64,000 nucleotides of DNA from the NCBI GenBank assembly GCA_024036415.1, contig JAMWET010005504.1, positions 106,001-170,000 on the forward strand, written 5' to 3'. A program made the translations under genes and the position numbers. Shown one piece after another: positions 13,101 to 25,750 of this stretch. The notes beneath the pieces are model-generated. The model did not search any database and was not told where the DNA came from. It was given only the letters and a program-made list of their open reading frames with translations. Position 1 is the first letter of the stretch; each line of letters starts with the position of its first letter. Origin of the DNA: Prochilodus magdalenae. Its lineage: Eukaryota; Chordata; Actinopteri; Characiformes; Prochilodontidae.

Positions 13101-16100
13101 ATATTTGTGTTTTTTTAGACATAGTAAGACTGAGCAACATGAGTGGGACTCCTAACATGCCCATCAGTTTACAATACTGCAGATAATTCTAAATCAGCGT
13201 ATACAATATATTTCTGTGCTGGAGAAAAAAGCAGTTTGCCCTTACTTCCTAGAAAGATTTAGAAAATATTTAGCATTATTTACTTTTTGCACAGAAAAGT
13301 GCAGACTATGTAAGGCTTTAGTTCTTAATGGTCCAGTCTCAGTAATTAATAAATCGGAGTCAGAAATAAGCGCCCAAGAAGAGCAGAAGCTAAAAATCAA
13401 GTTTTGCATGGAAAGTAATATCCTTGGAGAATCTTAATTAAATTTACACATGCACCAGTAATAATAATAATAATAATAATAGTATTATTATTATTATTAA
13501 TAATAATAATAAAGTAAATTCAAGCACACCATATTTCTGTACACATGTGCTGCCAAAGATTTTTAAAGACAGAAAGGCAGGAGAAATGGCTAAGGTATAA
13601 TTTACTACTATCCCAACTTCAGAAAACTTCAAACAATCAGTTACCCTGCTGACAAAAAGAATATTTGAAAACCAAGGGATGGTTATATTTATTCCACTAG
13701 ATGCTAATTAGTTTGCCAATATTTAACTTTTTTGTTTTCAATAAGTGTACATATGGTACACCCAGCTTAATTTTCTTTCTTATGTTAATTCTCTATTGCA
13801 GAAGCAGCCAATGCCAGAGAGCAGCAAGCCTTTCTTGGCTTTGCACAGTTCCTGTCTGAGTTGGGACCCCACCCATGCCTGCCCACCCTGTTGGGAGTGG
13901 TGACAGTGAGATCACCACTTATCATGGTGCTAGAGGAGCTGGATAACAGAGACCTGCTGAGCTTCTTATGGAGATGCAGACAGGTGTCATATATGCTTAT
14001 TAAGCACACCATTAGACACACCTACACTGTTGATACACCATGTCAGTACACATTTAGAAACTATAGTGCTCAGCCATTCTGTCATCAATGCAGCAACAGA
14101 CTTCATCAGAGGTGCCCAATCCTTTTCTCTGCAAAGGGCCGATGTGGTTGCAGGTTTTCACTGCAACTAGCACCTTTGCGGATAAGATTGTACTGACTTA
14201 GACTAGATTAAGTAATCTACAAATCTACAATATATTTTTTTGTTACAACATCCAGCTAAATTCGTATCAGTGTACTGTGGAGTAGGTACACACTATGTTA
14301 TATTGCCATCTACTGAGGGTTTACATTTATATTCTTTACACTGTCTCACAACCTCACAGGACCATCAAGGTGTGGCAACTCCATGTGACCTGACAGAGAA
14401 AAGGATATTCACAATGGGCATACAGATTGCATCTGCGCTGGTCAGTACTATCTTATGTGACATGTCACAGTCAAAAATGTAATATTGCAGGTACAACATC
14501 GTTCCACAGTCATGCCTCCTACCTGGTTTTTAAACACTGCAGAAAAGAAGTGTCAAACTGCACCAAGTTTAGCATTTTCCCTCGTCTCATGAAGACACTG
14601 GAAATGAGCAGATGAGGTTAACTTTGTGTTATAAAAGCATAATGTTACATTCTGTAGACCTGTGGTCCAGAAGGAACCCAGTTTGACCCTTCTCTTATAT
14701 CTGAGGCAGAGGGATAGTCATGGTCAGTGTTCTGAACTCATATATGCACTGTAAATGTCAGTCTAACAGCAATCAGCATGAAGCACAGTGTTTTCCCTAT
14801 CAGAAAATAAACTCCAGTGCCAAATGGCTTGGATGAAATACAGACATTAGAATGTAACGTCAGAAAGTTATTTACAAAAAACACTATATGCATCATAATA
14901 TTTAGGCTTTCTGAGGTTTGATACGTTGGAAAACAGTATTAATTTAAAAAATCAGATTTTTACCAATACTACCTAAACTACGACCAATTTTACTCCCTCT
15001 GTAATAAAACATGCAGTTGATCAGTGCACTTCAAGCACTGACAATAGACTCAACATGCTCAGAAAAATCCAGTGCTGATCCAATAATTGACATACCAGTG
15101 TACAACAGAGACAAACTGGTTCCTGCTGGAGGAGGAACACTTAATTAATCATTAATAGGGAGTAATAAAAGATGTCAAATGTGACAGTCTTTGTCACTTA
15201 CTACAAAAGCATATTCCTTTAGTCCTTTTGACAGCATGGCTGTCAATTAATATTCCTTTTTTCCTTTAAATGCTTGAAACACTTTAAATGTTGGAACAAC
15301 CTTGCTAGTCAACTAACCTCGAAATTTGACTTTACAATGTAGGAGTATCTGCATAGTAAGAACTACATTCATGGCAACATTGGGGCACGAAGCGTCCTGG
15401 TTGGTCAAGATCACTCAGTAAAGCTGTGGGGTTTGGGCCCAGCTTTCCGTAGGAAGACAGAGGCAGGCTCTGCAGGGGATTTGGAAGAAATGGAAATGAG
15501 GAAGTGGCAAGCTCCGGAGGTTTTAGCTCGTCGACCTGTCAGTCACAGCAGTGATATGTAAGCAGTACTAGACTCTTTTTTTATTCTTACTCTTGGCTTG
15601 GAGAACAAAGATTTTCACGTTCATTTCTGTTCTCTTTCACTGGCAGATGGTCATTTGGCATCTTGTTATATGAAATGGTGACTTTAGGTGAGTTTGTTTC
15701 TATGTCCCTTTAATTCCAGAAATAATTCAACATTTCAATAATTAAAAAAAAAAAAAACTTTTACCAATGTTATTCAACACGAGTCTTTCAATCCAACACT
15801 CCAGTTTTCAAAAATCTGCAGTGACTTTAATTCGGTCAGACAAAGTTTAATTAGTTGAAAGAAGAAGAAACTTCATCCATCCACTCAAAGAATCCTTAAT
15901 AATTTCCTAACTTGCAGACTCATATGACACCTCATTTCATTTGTTCCAAAGGAGATCCTCCGTTCCCTAAAATAATGGCCAGTGAACTGCTGCAGTACCT
16001 CCAGAGGGGGAAAACACTAAAGAGACCAGCTAACTGCTCCAATACACTGTAAGTTAACACATGCAGGCATATGCACAAAGACACACTCACATTCTGTGGT

Positions 16101-17476
16101 GTGTTTAACTTTACTATATAACTTACTATGGAGTACATTTTCACAAATGTTCACAATAAAAAAATTACTTTAATATTATGTGTACGATGGGTTGAGTACT
16201 GACTGGTCAACAAGATTAAACCTTACCTTACGAACAAAGACAGTTCTATGCTATTACCTCTCTATGGCTGACAAAAAAATTTCTGAGGGTTATCTTCTCT
16301 GTGAAATAAATGATTTCTCATAAATGATGAACTGCTCTGATTGTAGATTTCTATTTGGCTTGTGTCACAAACTATAATTTCAAACAAGAAATAAATGAAT
16401 TCCACATTGTATTGACATTAGGATTAATTGTCAAATAAATAATTACGATTAAATATTTTAATTCTAGTTTTCTGTTCAGTATTTGCTGCTATTAAAGTAC
16501 AAATCTGAAGTGACCAGATTATTTGCTAGCTAACACTACTGACTAATCAGTACTGCACACACAATCACACAAGACTAAAAATCTTACCAAAAAAAAACAA
16601 AAAAAAAAACACTGTGAATGTGTGTGAAAAGTTTTTTGTTTTTTTGCCACTGTACTGTAAGCATGTTAGAGGATCAAGCTAGAACATTTTTTACTTTCAT
16701 AACCTGGATGATGTCACAGTGATTACATTTGCTGGGTTTACATTTGCATGATTACATTGATATGGTTAGTAGAACACCACGGATGTTTTGTAATATTAGT
16801 AAGCAACTGAGACAGAGCATTTATATAATCTCATAAGTTCACCGGCCAAAAAGTTAGTCATCTTGCATAGTAGAGGTAGTTACTTCAGACTCCTGTAGAT
16901 GGTGTTGCATGAGGATGATGGGGCTATAAATGCTTGTGGGTTGTGTGTGACAGGATTCATAGATTGATAAGAGGTGGTACAGTGCACTGACTGTCTCGTT
17001 CGTTGGTGGGGGGTGGGGTGGGCTGCAAAACAGATGTTAAGGATTTGCAAGAAGTGGTGATTGCATCTAGGTATGCCAAAGGCCATAGTGTAAAGGAAGT
17101 AGCAAAAATTTCAGGTGCATGGAAGTGAACGGTCATACGGGTCTACCAGGTGGTAATGTTTGTCTGTTGAGATAGACTGATTAAGACTTAGCTAGGATTG
17201 GTAATCTAAATCCATAATTAAAAGCAGAATTACCTGTAATTACCTGTATAATTACCTGTGGTGATATCTACATTTCTCAGATACTCAATCATCAAGGAAT
17301 GTTGCCAGTGGAGACCACAGGACCGACCCTCACTGGCTGAAGTAATTTCAAAGCTACGGCTGGGTGAGAGCAGTGCTAATGATATGGCGGTGGTCCGAGT
17401 GCCTGAGCCTCTGGACTTTGAGAAATACATGCGAGAAGCAGGCTATGGAGAGGCTTACAACTACGCTGTACTCTAA
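10121..17476 (+). CDS. styk1: STYK1-like membrane-anchored kinase-like protein, complete
   Basis: Coding exons: 10121-10175, 12250-12555, 12700-12933, 13802-13983, 14360-14440, 15343-15557, 15647-15687, 15952-16048, 17281-17476. All introns are GT-AG and the joined frame is 468 codons plus stop. The short extracellular N-terminus has an NTT sequon at residue 6; a membrane helix spans about residues 27-48; a His-rich stretch covers about 62-117; a kinase-like domain fills the rest. Blocks such as FLGFAQFLSELG, LIMVLEEL, DLLSFLWRCR, SDIWSFGILLYEMVTLG and the C-terminal YNYAVL match mammalian STYK1 (NOK). Catalytic positions are degenerate: Arg195 at the beta-3 lysine, His-Gly-Asn (296-298) for HRD, Ser303 for the loop Asn, and GLG (316-318) for DFG, so phosphotransfer is doubtful. 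Mammalian STYK1 is about 420 residues; the His-rich insert accounts for most of the excess. Intron 1 carries a Tc1 fragment. Confidence 0.9.
10306..10700 (+). mobile_element. 5-prime part of a Tc1/mariner transposon in STYK1 intron 1
   Basis: Begins with TACACTATATTGCC, the terminal type of a very common fish Tc1 family, and runs into an ORF (10285-10632) carrying the helix-turn-helix of the transposase, including SSHEISSLLNIPQSTVSGII and SGRPHKMT. The frame lacks the normal start context and stops at 10630. The similarity ends near 10700, so the catalytic domain and right end are missing. Sense orientation within the host intron. Confidence 0.85.
12390..12545 (+). repeat. Coding CA-rich repeat, His-rich segment of STYK1
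   Basis: Imperfect CACACA/CACAGACA-type repeats inside exon 2 encode roughly 21 histidines in about 57 residues, as HHTHRH-like units. It directly follows the membrane helix and the CSKKE stop-transfer residues, so it should lie on the cytoplasmic side. Confidence 0.85.
13458..13513. repeat. (ATA)n/(TTA)n inverted microsatellite
   Basis: A run of ATA triplets turns into its own complement (TTA) and back, giving a near-perfect inverted repeat in STYK1 intron 3 that could form a hairpin. It creates an artificial poly-Leu/Ile minus-strand ORF. Confidence 0.9.
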
Positions 17477-18008
17477 TAGTCTCTTGGAATATTATCTTCA
17501 TTCCCAATGGATTTGATTTGCACACTGTCAACTGCTCCATCTATGGTTGTTACTACTGAACATCAACCTGCTGCAAAATGAACACACAACAGAGGCATTT
17601 TCTCTAAATAGAAGGCATCCATAAAGCAGCATGTATCATGCTTCTAGTTGTCTGTGGAAATGTCTAACAGTGTGACACATATGTGGTTCGTATCTGGCAT
17701 TCTTACATCACTAGCATTCCATCCACTTGTAGATGTTGTATTTAACCACAATGTTGAGCTCTCCATAGCAGGTGAAATAAAATGTCTAACCATGGGATGA
17801 GCTGCAAGTTGAGCAATTATATGACTCATTTCAAATCTACAGACAAGTCCCTCAATTAGTGCTGCTAGTTGTGTGTATAGACATGTAGAAGAGACAAAAA
17901 TAATTATTGGATCACCTACATATTGGTAGGAATGAGCGAGATTTAAAAAGAATTAGCACCTATACATTATACAGTATATTTATATACTACATATTTACTC
18001 CCCGAAAC

Positions 18009-18014
18009 AATAAA
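18009..18014 (+). other. Likely polyadenylation signal of STYK1-like gene
   Basis: AATAAA about 530 nt after the stop codon, the best-placed canonical hexamer downstream of the last exon. An earlier AATAAA at about 17777 is an alternative. Confidence 0.45.
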
Positions 18015-19424
18015 CACAGTCTGCTGCAACTTTGTCCTACTTCCTATTCTTAGTTTATGTTTTTTTTATGGTTTAATTTTTAAAAAATTAAGAAAAACAT
18101 ATATTTAATAATTTAATACTGAGCAACCTGTCTGTTTAACATATGTTTATTTATTTATTTTACAATTATTTATTTCTTTGGATGTAGATTTGTGGCAAAT
18201 TTCAAAATGCAAGACATTCCCACTTAAGATGTAGGGAAAATACCACAAATATACTCTGGCAGTAAACCAGACACATCAGAGAGAAAGAGAAAGATAGAAT
18301 TTATTCTATAATACATTAATGCCTTTTGAAAGCCCCAAAATCACGGAAAAAGTGATGAAACATTATGTGTACATATTATTCATTATCATTTTTTAACCCT
18401 GTTTCCTGGCTGTCCACATAGATCATAGGAATATGGAAGCTGCTCTAATAACCACGCACTTTAGCTTTTTGTTCCTTAGCAAAAATCACAATGCAGGTCA
18501 GGTCACCTCTGCATTTATTTTTTGTTCTATGCACTTAGAGAACAACACCTCCAGCCTTTAGCCTCACCTTTATTCTCTGCTTTCATTTGTGGTTCTAAAG
18601 TAACTGGTTTTATCATATTATCACAGCGCAGGTGATTTTTTAAAATGGCACTACACAAACTGTGTATCATTAGCCAGGCTAGAGTTCATCATATTCTTTT
18701 ACAAAGGCTGACAGTGAAGCTATAAGATTTTCCAAGAATAGCTGTAGCACTACTATGAATCTTTTTTTTTTAACGCAAGGACAATAGCTTACCCATGCAA
18801 CCTACCTAGGCGTACATGTCATGATAATACAGGATCATGTAAAAAGATTATCTTTGCACATTACAGTTTTCTCCATCCTGCAAATACACCACTTCAAGCC
18901 ATAACAGGCTTCATAAATAGCTCTTAATCAATAGGATCAGGTATGTTGGGAAATAGAAAATATGGAAAATAGCAAAGTTGTGAAGGCACTTAACAGTCCT
19001 CAATCCACAGTGTCATATGTGTTCCAGTAATTTATCTTTTTCCAGCAACATTGTTTATTCTGTAAAAACGCAACTGAAGACGTTCTTTGATTGTTTGCCC
19101 AATGTATACACAAAAGCCAGTTTGGGTCTGATCTCTTGATATTTATTTTGCCTTTTTTTAATGATGATTTCTCCATTTGCTTTTAGAATGTCTTGTTGGC
19201 ATATTCAATTATGAGAAAGGGAGTGAAGGACATTTTTAATAATAAATTTTAATTGTACATAAATACCATATTCTTAAATGTAAATTCAGTGGGGGAAAAA
19301 CCTTTCTTTTCCTGCTTTCAATAATACACAAGTACATGATGTCGGTACATCCCTTAAAAAAGCTAAGAAGACCGTGTTACTGTATTCATTATTTGTGACT
19401 CAATAGGGCTTAAATGTAATGCTT
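18015..19424. other. Intergenic, no gene recognised
   Basis: AT-rich DNA between the STYK1-like gene and the minus-strand transcript. No exon-like block or identifiable repeat family was seen. Confidence 0.45.
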
Positions 19425-20290
19425 TTTATGCTATATTAATGTTTTTATTTATGCATGGTTTTCAGCCTCTCAAATTTGTAGTCCTCTGACCTCAAAGTTG
19501 TTTTATGTACTGATGTTGTGTGGTATGTTTTATAGTGTTTACATGTATGTTGATCAATAAAATAAATAAATATATTGAAGTGCTTCATGATCGTGACCAG
19601 ATGCGTCTGGCCAGAACTGTGTGTGTGAACAGACAAGCGACCACCTCCGCGTTTAGTGCAGGGGGCCATACACGCGTATCCCACAAGTCAGTCTAGCATT
19701 CTTTAGCTTCCATGGGAGCAGAGGACCCATTAGACTGCCTCTATTAACACGACGCCGGACACAGCACCTTACCTGGGGTCGGAAGGTTGACTGACTGGAC
19801 CCTAGAGCAACATGCGTGGTCCGATGGGTCACGGCACCAGTTGTTTCGTGCTGATGGTAGGGTTTGTTTGTGGCTCGCTCGGAATTGATTGTACGAGCTA
19901 ACGTTACTTTAAAGCAGCGTCTTCCCACACGGAAGCCTGAAAAAGCAAACACACCGCAATATGAGCGAAAAAAACGGATTTGGATTGGGTCAAATCATTT
20001 CCAAGTCTAAATCCAGGTTAAACATTAAACATGTCCTGGCGGTTACGTTCTCCTAAAACGGCCACGTTGTATTTTGAGAAGTAAATCTGTTTTAACTTAA
20101 GTTAACGGCAATGGGCAGCCATGACATGAGCTAAAGTGTTTAACCAGTCATTATTATTACTCATAATAATAATACTAATGACATGTTTTAAAATATTACT
20201 GACTAACAACATGTAAACACTTCTCTCACCTCAGACAAGCGCCGTGTAGGGGCTCCTGCTGATCCGTTAAGTTTCCGTTGAAGTTTGAAT
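19425..20290 (-). ncRNA. Probable three-exon noncoding transcript
   Basis: Minus-strand splice signals line up as a short transcript. Exon 1 ends at 20230 (CTGAG before GTGAGA). Exon 2 is 19936-19773, with a strong acceptor (CTTTTTCAG) and donor (CCCCAG before GTAAGG). Exon 3 starts at 19616 after CACACACACAG and reaches an AATAAA at 19449-19444. Exons 2 and 3 join in one open frame ending in an early stop, but that frame has no ATG and meets a TGA at the exon 1 junction, so coding is unlikely. The surrounding 19.6-19.95 kb is CpG-rich compared with flanking DNA, as expected near a promoter. The transcript is inferred from signals only. Confidence 0.4.
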
Positions 20291-20971
20291 TTGAAATGGG
20301 GTGACGTGTTGCCAGATTGGGGAGTTTCCTACCAGATTGGATGGATTTTAAGACTTTTTGTGGAACTGGGTAGGAATATAGAGGCATTGGCGGGTAGACA
20401 AAATCGTGGGGTAATGTCCATTATTATGTGTGGGTTAATAAAACATACATGCATATATATACACATGGGTTAATAATGTAAAATTAAATAGGCCTAAAAT
20501 CCACCCCATATCATGTCACATAAAGGTTGACAAAGTGTGTCACATTCGGGTGGCAGCTGCTTCAATGGACAGCATTTTAGCCAAAAAGAAACTTTAGCAG
20601 GTATCATAGTCTGGACACTATTTAGACCAGCCAGGTGTCCCCACTGCCCACTGACCATCCAAAAATGTACATCTCTTACATCAATGTAGAACCATTGATT
20701 CCCTCTTTCCTAAGTTAGTTTAATCTTATCATAACACAGGAATGTTATTTTCTCCAGATATGAGGATATTTATGTCGCTATCACAACATAAAGAACGTTA
20801 TCTTATGAATACATGGTTCATTATGTTAATGAATGAAAAATAAATATGACTCAATCAAAAGATTCTAATCTAAAAAACATTTGACAGAAAAACCTAAACA
20901 CAATATTGGCACTGTGTCTCCATCTGTCCCCTGATACAGACTTATAGGCTGATAGGCTATAGAGTACCACA

Positions 20972-21059
<88 letters not shown>

Positions 21060-22170
21060 GTTGTAGACAATGTGTTCGTATTTTGCACGACTCCATGGTC
21101 AGCTGCCCTACACCACACTCTTAATCAATCTCGGTCTAATTAGTCTCCCATTTATAAAACTGACCTAGTTTGGCTCCAAAAGCACACTCGCCAAGAGAGT
21201 ACAAGCATACCTACAATGAGATGTACCACTCTTATTCAAAGGGGGAAACATAAATTAGTTTCAACAAATGCCATTGCAGTGAATTAACACAAGCTTCATT
21301 CATGAGGCTTTTACAAGCATCCAGGAAAGAAAAATCCTTCACAATTACTTTGGAATATTTTATTCTGGTTTAATATACCAGTGACCAGTGATTAGTCACA
21401 TGAATGCATGATGGACTTACAATAAATATGCAATGATTACAGGTTACAAATTTGACATTTTGTCATTACTTTAGGGAATAGACCCACTTTAGGGATTTAT
21501 TACTGTAGTATTTATTAGCATGAGAATTATTACTGCTGCTTTTTTTTCCATGAAGCTGTTTAGATATAGAGTGTATAATGGGAATTGACAGTATATAAGA
21601 CGTATATCCATGTACAGTATAAATGTCCGAAGACAATATATCAAATTCCATTTTGACTACATTTAACAATACACTGTCAAATCACAGACAGCTGCACAAG
21701 TATTCTTCTGAAACCTTCTCACAAACGCAAAGTTGTTAAACCTTGTGACCAAAAGCCTAAAATCTGTTGAAAGCCCTGCATTTCAGAATGTCCACTAGGG
21801 GTCATTCTGCTTCTTTTTTGCCATTGTAATATCATGCGTTTACATGGAGTTTAAAGAATACTAGCATTTTTTCAACCTTACCTCTTGACTTAAAACAAGA
21901 TTACAACAGAAGCAAATGGGCAGGAACAGAATCAGGTGGCCATTAGCTTCTATTGTAAGTGTGCTTATTCAGGGGATTCAATTTTTATATTAAAGTTTGA
22001 TTTTATGCATCACAATTTATGTCAGATGGTTTAAACGACACACTTATGGCTGATGGAGAAAAGGTTGAAAAACATTAAAGTACTCCTTGAATTGTATTAT
22101 ATGGCTCGGCAAGATAAGCTGGTGATAACAATCTTAACACACAGGTGTCTCCTCACGAGTATCTAGCATT
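20291..22170. other. Intergenic, with (TA)n tract
   Basis: AT-rich DNA downstream of necap1 (on its 3-prime side). It contains a long (TA)n microsatellite at 20972-21056, which makes artificial Ile-Tyr ORFs. Part may be necap1 3-prime untranslated sequence if a distal poly(A) site is used. Confidence 0.5.
20972..21056. repeat. (TA)n microsatellite
   Basis: About 85 bp of uninterrupted TA dinucleotides. Confidence 0.97.
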
Positions 22171-22176
22171 TTTATT
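22171..22176 (-). other. Possible proximal poly(A) signal of necap1
   Basis: Minus-strand AATAAA about 80 nt past the necap1 stop. NECAP transcripts in other vertebrates often have longer 3-prime ends, so a distal site is also possible. Confidence 0.35.
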
Positions 22177-22254
22177 TACAGTGTTTTGTGATGGACAGAT
22201 TTCTGGCAAATCTCATGAAATGAAGAGAATAGACGAGACGATGATGAGATGGCC

Positions 22255-23023
22255 TCAAAACTGCACCCAGTTCCCAGATGTAGGTTCTTGCCGAGGTGCC
22301 GGAGGAGGAACAGAACTGCAAAAGGACACAGATACACAATAATATAAAAGGAGAGTACATGAGGCTTAGGAATGGCAATTCAACAATTTAACAAGAACTC
22401 CAGATTTTTAAAATTACATTTCTGCTCATTTTAGCCAGTGGTTTGACGTATAGCGCATCATGGAGAAACTTAACAACTTGAACTTCTTTGTGCTGCCGGT
22501 GGTGATGGAACCTGGAGTCATAATGTTTATAGTGTAACAGCCATTTTAAATGTCAGACTGCTGTCTGGGTTTTCATGTTGATAATGTTGGAAAAAATATA
22601 TAACTATTTCTACTTATAACACCCTCCACCATCAATAGTTTTAAAATTAAACTTTTTAAGCCAAAATCATTACTCAATATTGTATCAGACATTAAACATG
22701 TAATCACTTTCTTTAGAGAGCTTTTAGAATAATGGTTAAGAAGGTAAAGATCTGGCTCAGTGAACATATTTGATTCAATAAGTTTCTCTAGAATGGAGCA
22801 ATTTACATCAAGGCACTCTGAGTGACTGTTTATCTCTTAGACATTTAACTGTGCAGAAATGTTGGGAAAAAAATAGTGGCATTTCCCTTAAGACTTAAAA
22901 ATTGTTACCTCGCAGGAGCCGAGAAGTCCCCCCAAAGGTCCGAACTGGGGTTTGATTGGACAACGGTATTGGAGTTACTACTGTCCAGTTCTAACAGACA
23001 GCCTGAAAGAATGAAAGAATGAC

Positions 23024-23054
<31 letters not shown>

Positions 23055-25696
23055 AAAACTCCAAAAGTTTAATAAATACATTCAAACCTACATTCAAAAT
23101 ACAGCTTGGAGCAACACTGCAGAAAATGTTGGATGTAAATCACTGATTGATTCAGGTTTAAAGTAATTTGACTTGACATAATTGTGGTCAACATATTCTA
23201 AGAATATTTACACAGCAGTTTCTAAAAAAAATAGGGATGGGCAGCATAACAATATACCCCTTATATAACCTTTAATGTATCAATAATATCCTAACATGAT
23301 ATTTGTATGATGCAGATCCTTTATTAAGATCTTGCACAGTGCTGTACAATGCACTGGCAGTGCTACACCAGAAACAATAGCAATTGGATATAAATGATAT
23401 CAAATAATATTGTAAATTATATTTATAACAAGACATTCCATTATATAAGTGAATATCAGGTGCTCAGTTAATGTTTCTGCATTTTACTGAATTTATCATT
23501 AACATCAGCATAAAACATAATACCATAGTGATTTCCTTGAAGTAAAACTGTATCCTGATTAACAAACCAAAAACATACCAATCTGCGTGACCCCTGCTGT
23601 GGCCTGTACTGTGTTATGATTGGAAGAGGAAGGGGGTGGAGCTATTTTGCCTCCAGGGGGAGGTGGAAGAAGGCCAAGGCCGCCTGAGCTCTGGGGGCGG
23701 GGCTTATCCCTCTTTTTGCCTTGCTGGAAAATAAGAAAATCACAAAACCACAGTATAATAAAGGTCCTCTAATGTACAATAAACAGACTAATATTCACCG
23801 CATTAACACTACTAGTCTTAAAACCCTGGTGTAATATCGTCATACCCCGATGTTCAGTGTGATGGTCTGTCCTTCCTTAAAGCCTAGGTCCAGTTTGGGT
23901 CCAGAGTCCGCTGCCTGAGCGTTTTTGATGATTTCATTCTCCTGCTTTACCCACCTTAAAGAAACACACAAGTCTGTACCATCTAATGCGTCTAACTACC
24001 GCATCTAGCCCAACAGGCTGTCGTAGCATGAGCCAGAACTATGATGCACAATTTGTCATCAAGTTTATAACAGAACTGTGATGCTGGCACAAAACACCCA
24101 AGCACTGCTGATGGCAACAGGAAGTAGCCACATGGCGTGCTACATACATCTTAAACAGGGTTAACAGGCTGTTCTGTGCCTCATAGCGATACACAGCAGT
24201 GATGACAGCATCATAAGCAAAAATAGATGTTTAGTAGAAGAGATCTGAAATTGATTGAATTAATTTTTAGATCATGAAATTGTATAGAACTTGTCCAGCA
24301 CCTGGGTGCTGCTTTGTTAAAAAAAAAAAAATGAATATCCATTTTCTGTTGACACCCTTCTGCCTACATGTAAACTCAGCATTAATGTAATGATAGGGAG
24401 AGGGAGAGGGAGAGGGAGAGGGAGATGGAGATGGAGAGGGAGATGGAGGGAAGGAGTTGACTTACTTGAAGTGGTCCTGCAAGGCAACATTAAAATCAAA
24501 AGCATCTCCCCTGTCCCCGAATCCAACCCCAATAAAAGCACTGCGACCTGCAATATCAGGAAAGGGTCGTTAATAAGGTGTGACTGCATTGTCATATCAG
24601 TAACTCTGTAACAAACCTTCAACAGGAAAAACATAAGAACAAAGAATAGCAAAGCAAATGAAAGCAAGGTACAAGAAGAATCTAAAAGATCATTAAAATA
24701 ATAGCATTTCAATAAAATTGAAAATATAGAGAACTAGGGATGCACAATGATATCAGATCCCTACATCAAGAAATGTTGCATTCCTCTGTAATGCTAATCC
24801 TGGTGGTTACAGTAAACGCTGTCAGTCAGGCATGATAAGAGTCAGGTTTAAATAAGAAAGTATAGAAATATTCACCATTGTCATCCTGTATTCGAAGCAC
24901 AAAGTACCGGCTGGAATCGCTAACTGTCTCCACAGCAATGCCTGGATATTCCTGGACTGGTGCCTGAGCAAACAGCTCGCCTGAGAAACAGGAGAAGAGC
25001 AAGGTTTAAATATTTGTATTTAGTGGTCAATTTGTTAAACTGCAATCATGTTTTTATTTTGAGGTCCACTAGAATGGAATTATATGCTTCAATTTCCACA
25101 GAATCTCTCTCATCCTGTTACATCTGTATTCACCCTCTGTCTGAAACACTCTATTAGAGCTCCTGTGTCTTTGAGCCCCGCCTCTCGGCGAGCCTAATGC
25201 GTATTGGTCAACCACCACCAGTGGTTAAAAGCAGTAATGGAATTCAGTTACAAGTTTCACCTCTACAGCCGACCAATCAGGAATGTGTTACAAGATGATG
25301 TCTCCTTGTAACAGAGAAAATGGGCTGGAATTCCAACAAGGTGTTTCAGGCAGCTGAGAAAGACGGTTTACGTGCTAAAGAGTTTCTCCTCAGGCATGTA
25401 CTACTGGACTATTTACACGTACTAAAAGTAACAACACTGCGCACAGAGCAGGCATGGTTCCAATTTCGCTTTAACTAACCCAGAACATTAGTTAGTTAAA
25501 CCTGATTTTGAGTTCTTACATACATGGATTAATAAATTAATGGAATTATCAACAGGATTCACTGAGAACAGAGATTTATATGCCCCATTTAGACAACACA
25601 TCACTTCAGAATCGCTGATCCTATTACAAAAAAGTCCCATATAATTCTACTGCTGAACATGTTTTTTAAAAGACTCTATAAAATATACAGTATTTA

Positions 25697-25750
<54 letters not shown>

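Noticed and set aside
19961..20016. Plus-strand start exon (MSEKNGFGLGQII)
   Set aside because: Only a weak donor (GTTAAA) and no matching downstream exon before necap1; mentioned under findings but not annotated as a gene.
20851..21096. Ile-Tyr repeat ORFs
   Set aside because: Translation of the (TA)n tract.
24317..24712. 131-codon minus-strand ORF over necap1 exon 4
   Set aside because: Different frame from the real exon and built largely on the GGGAGA repeat.
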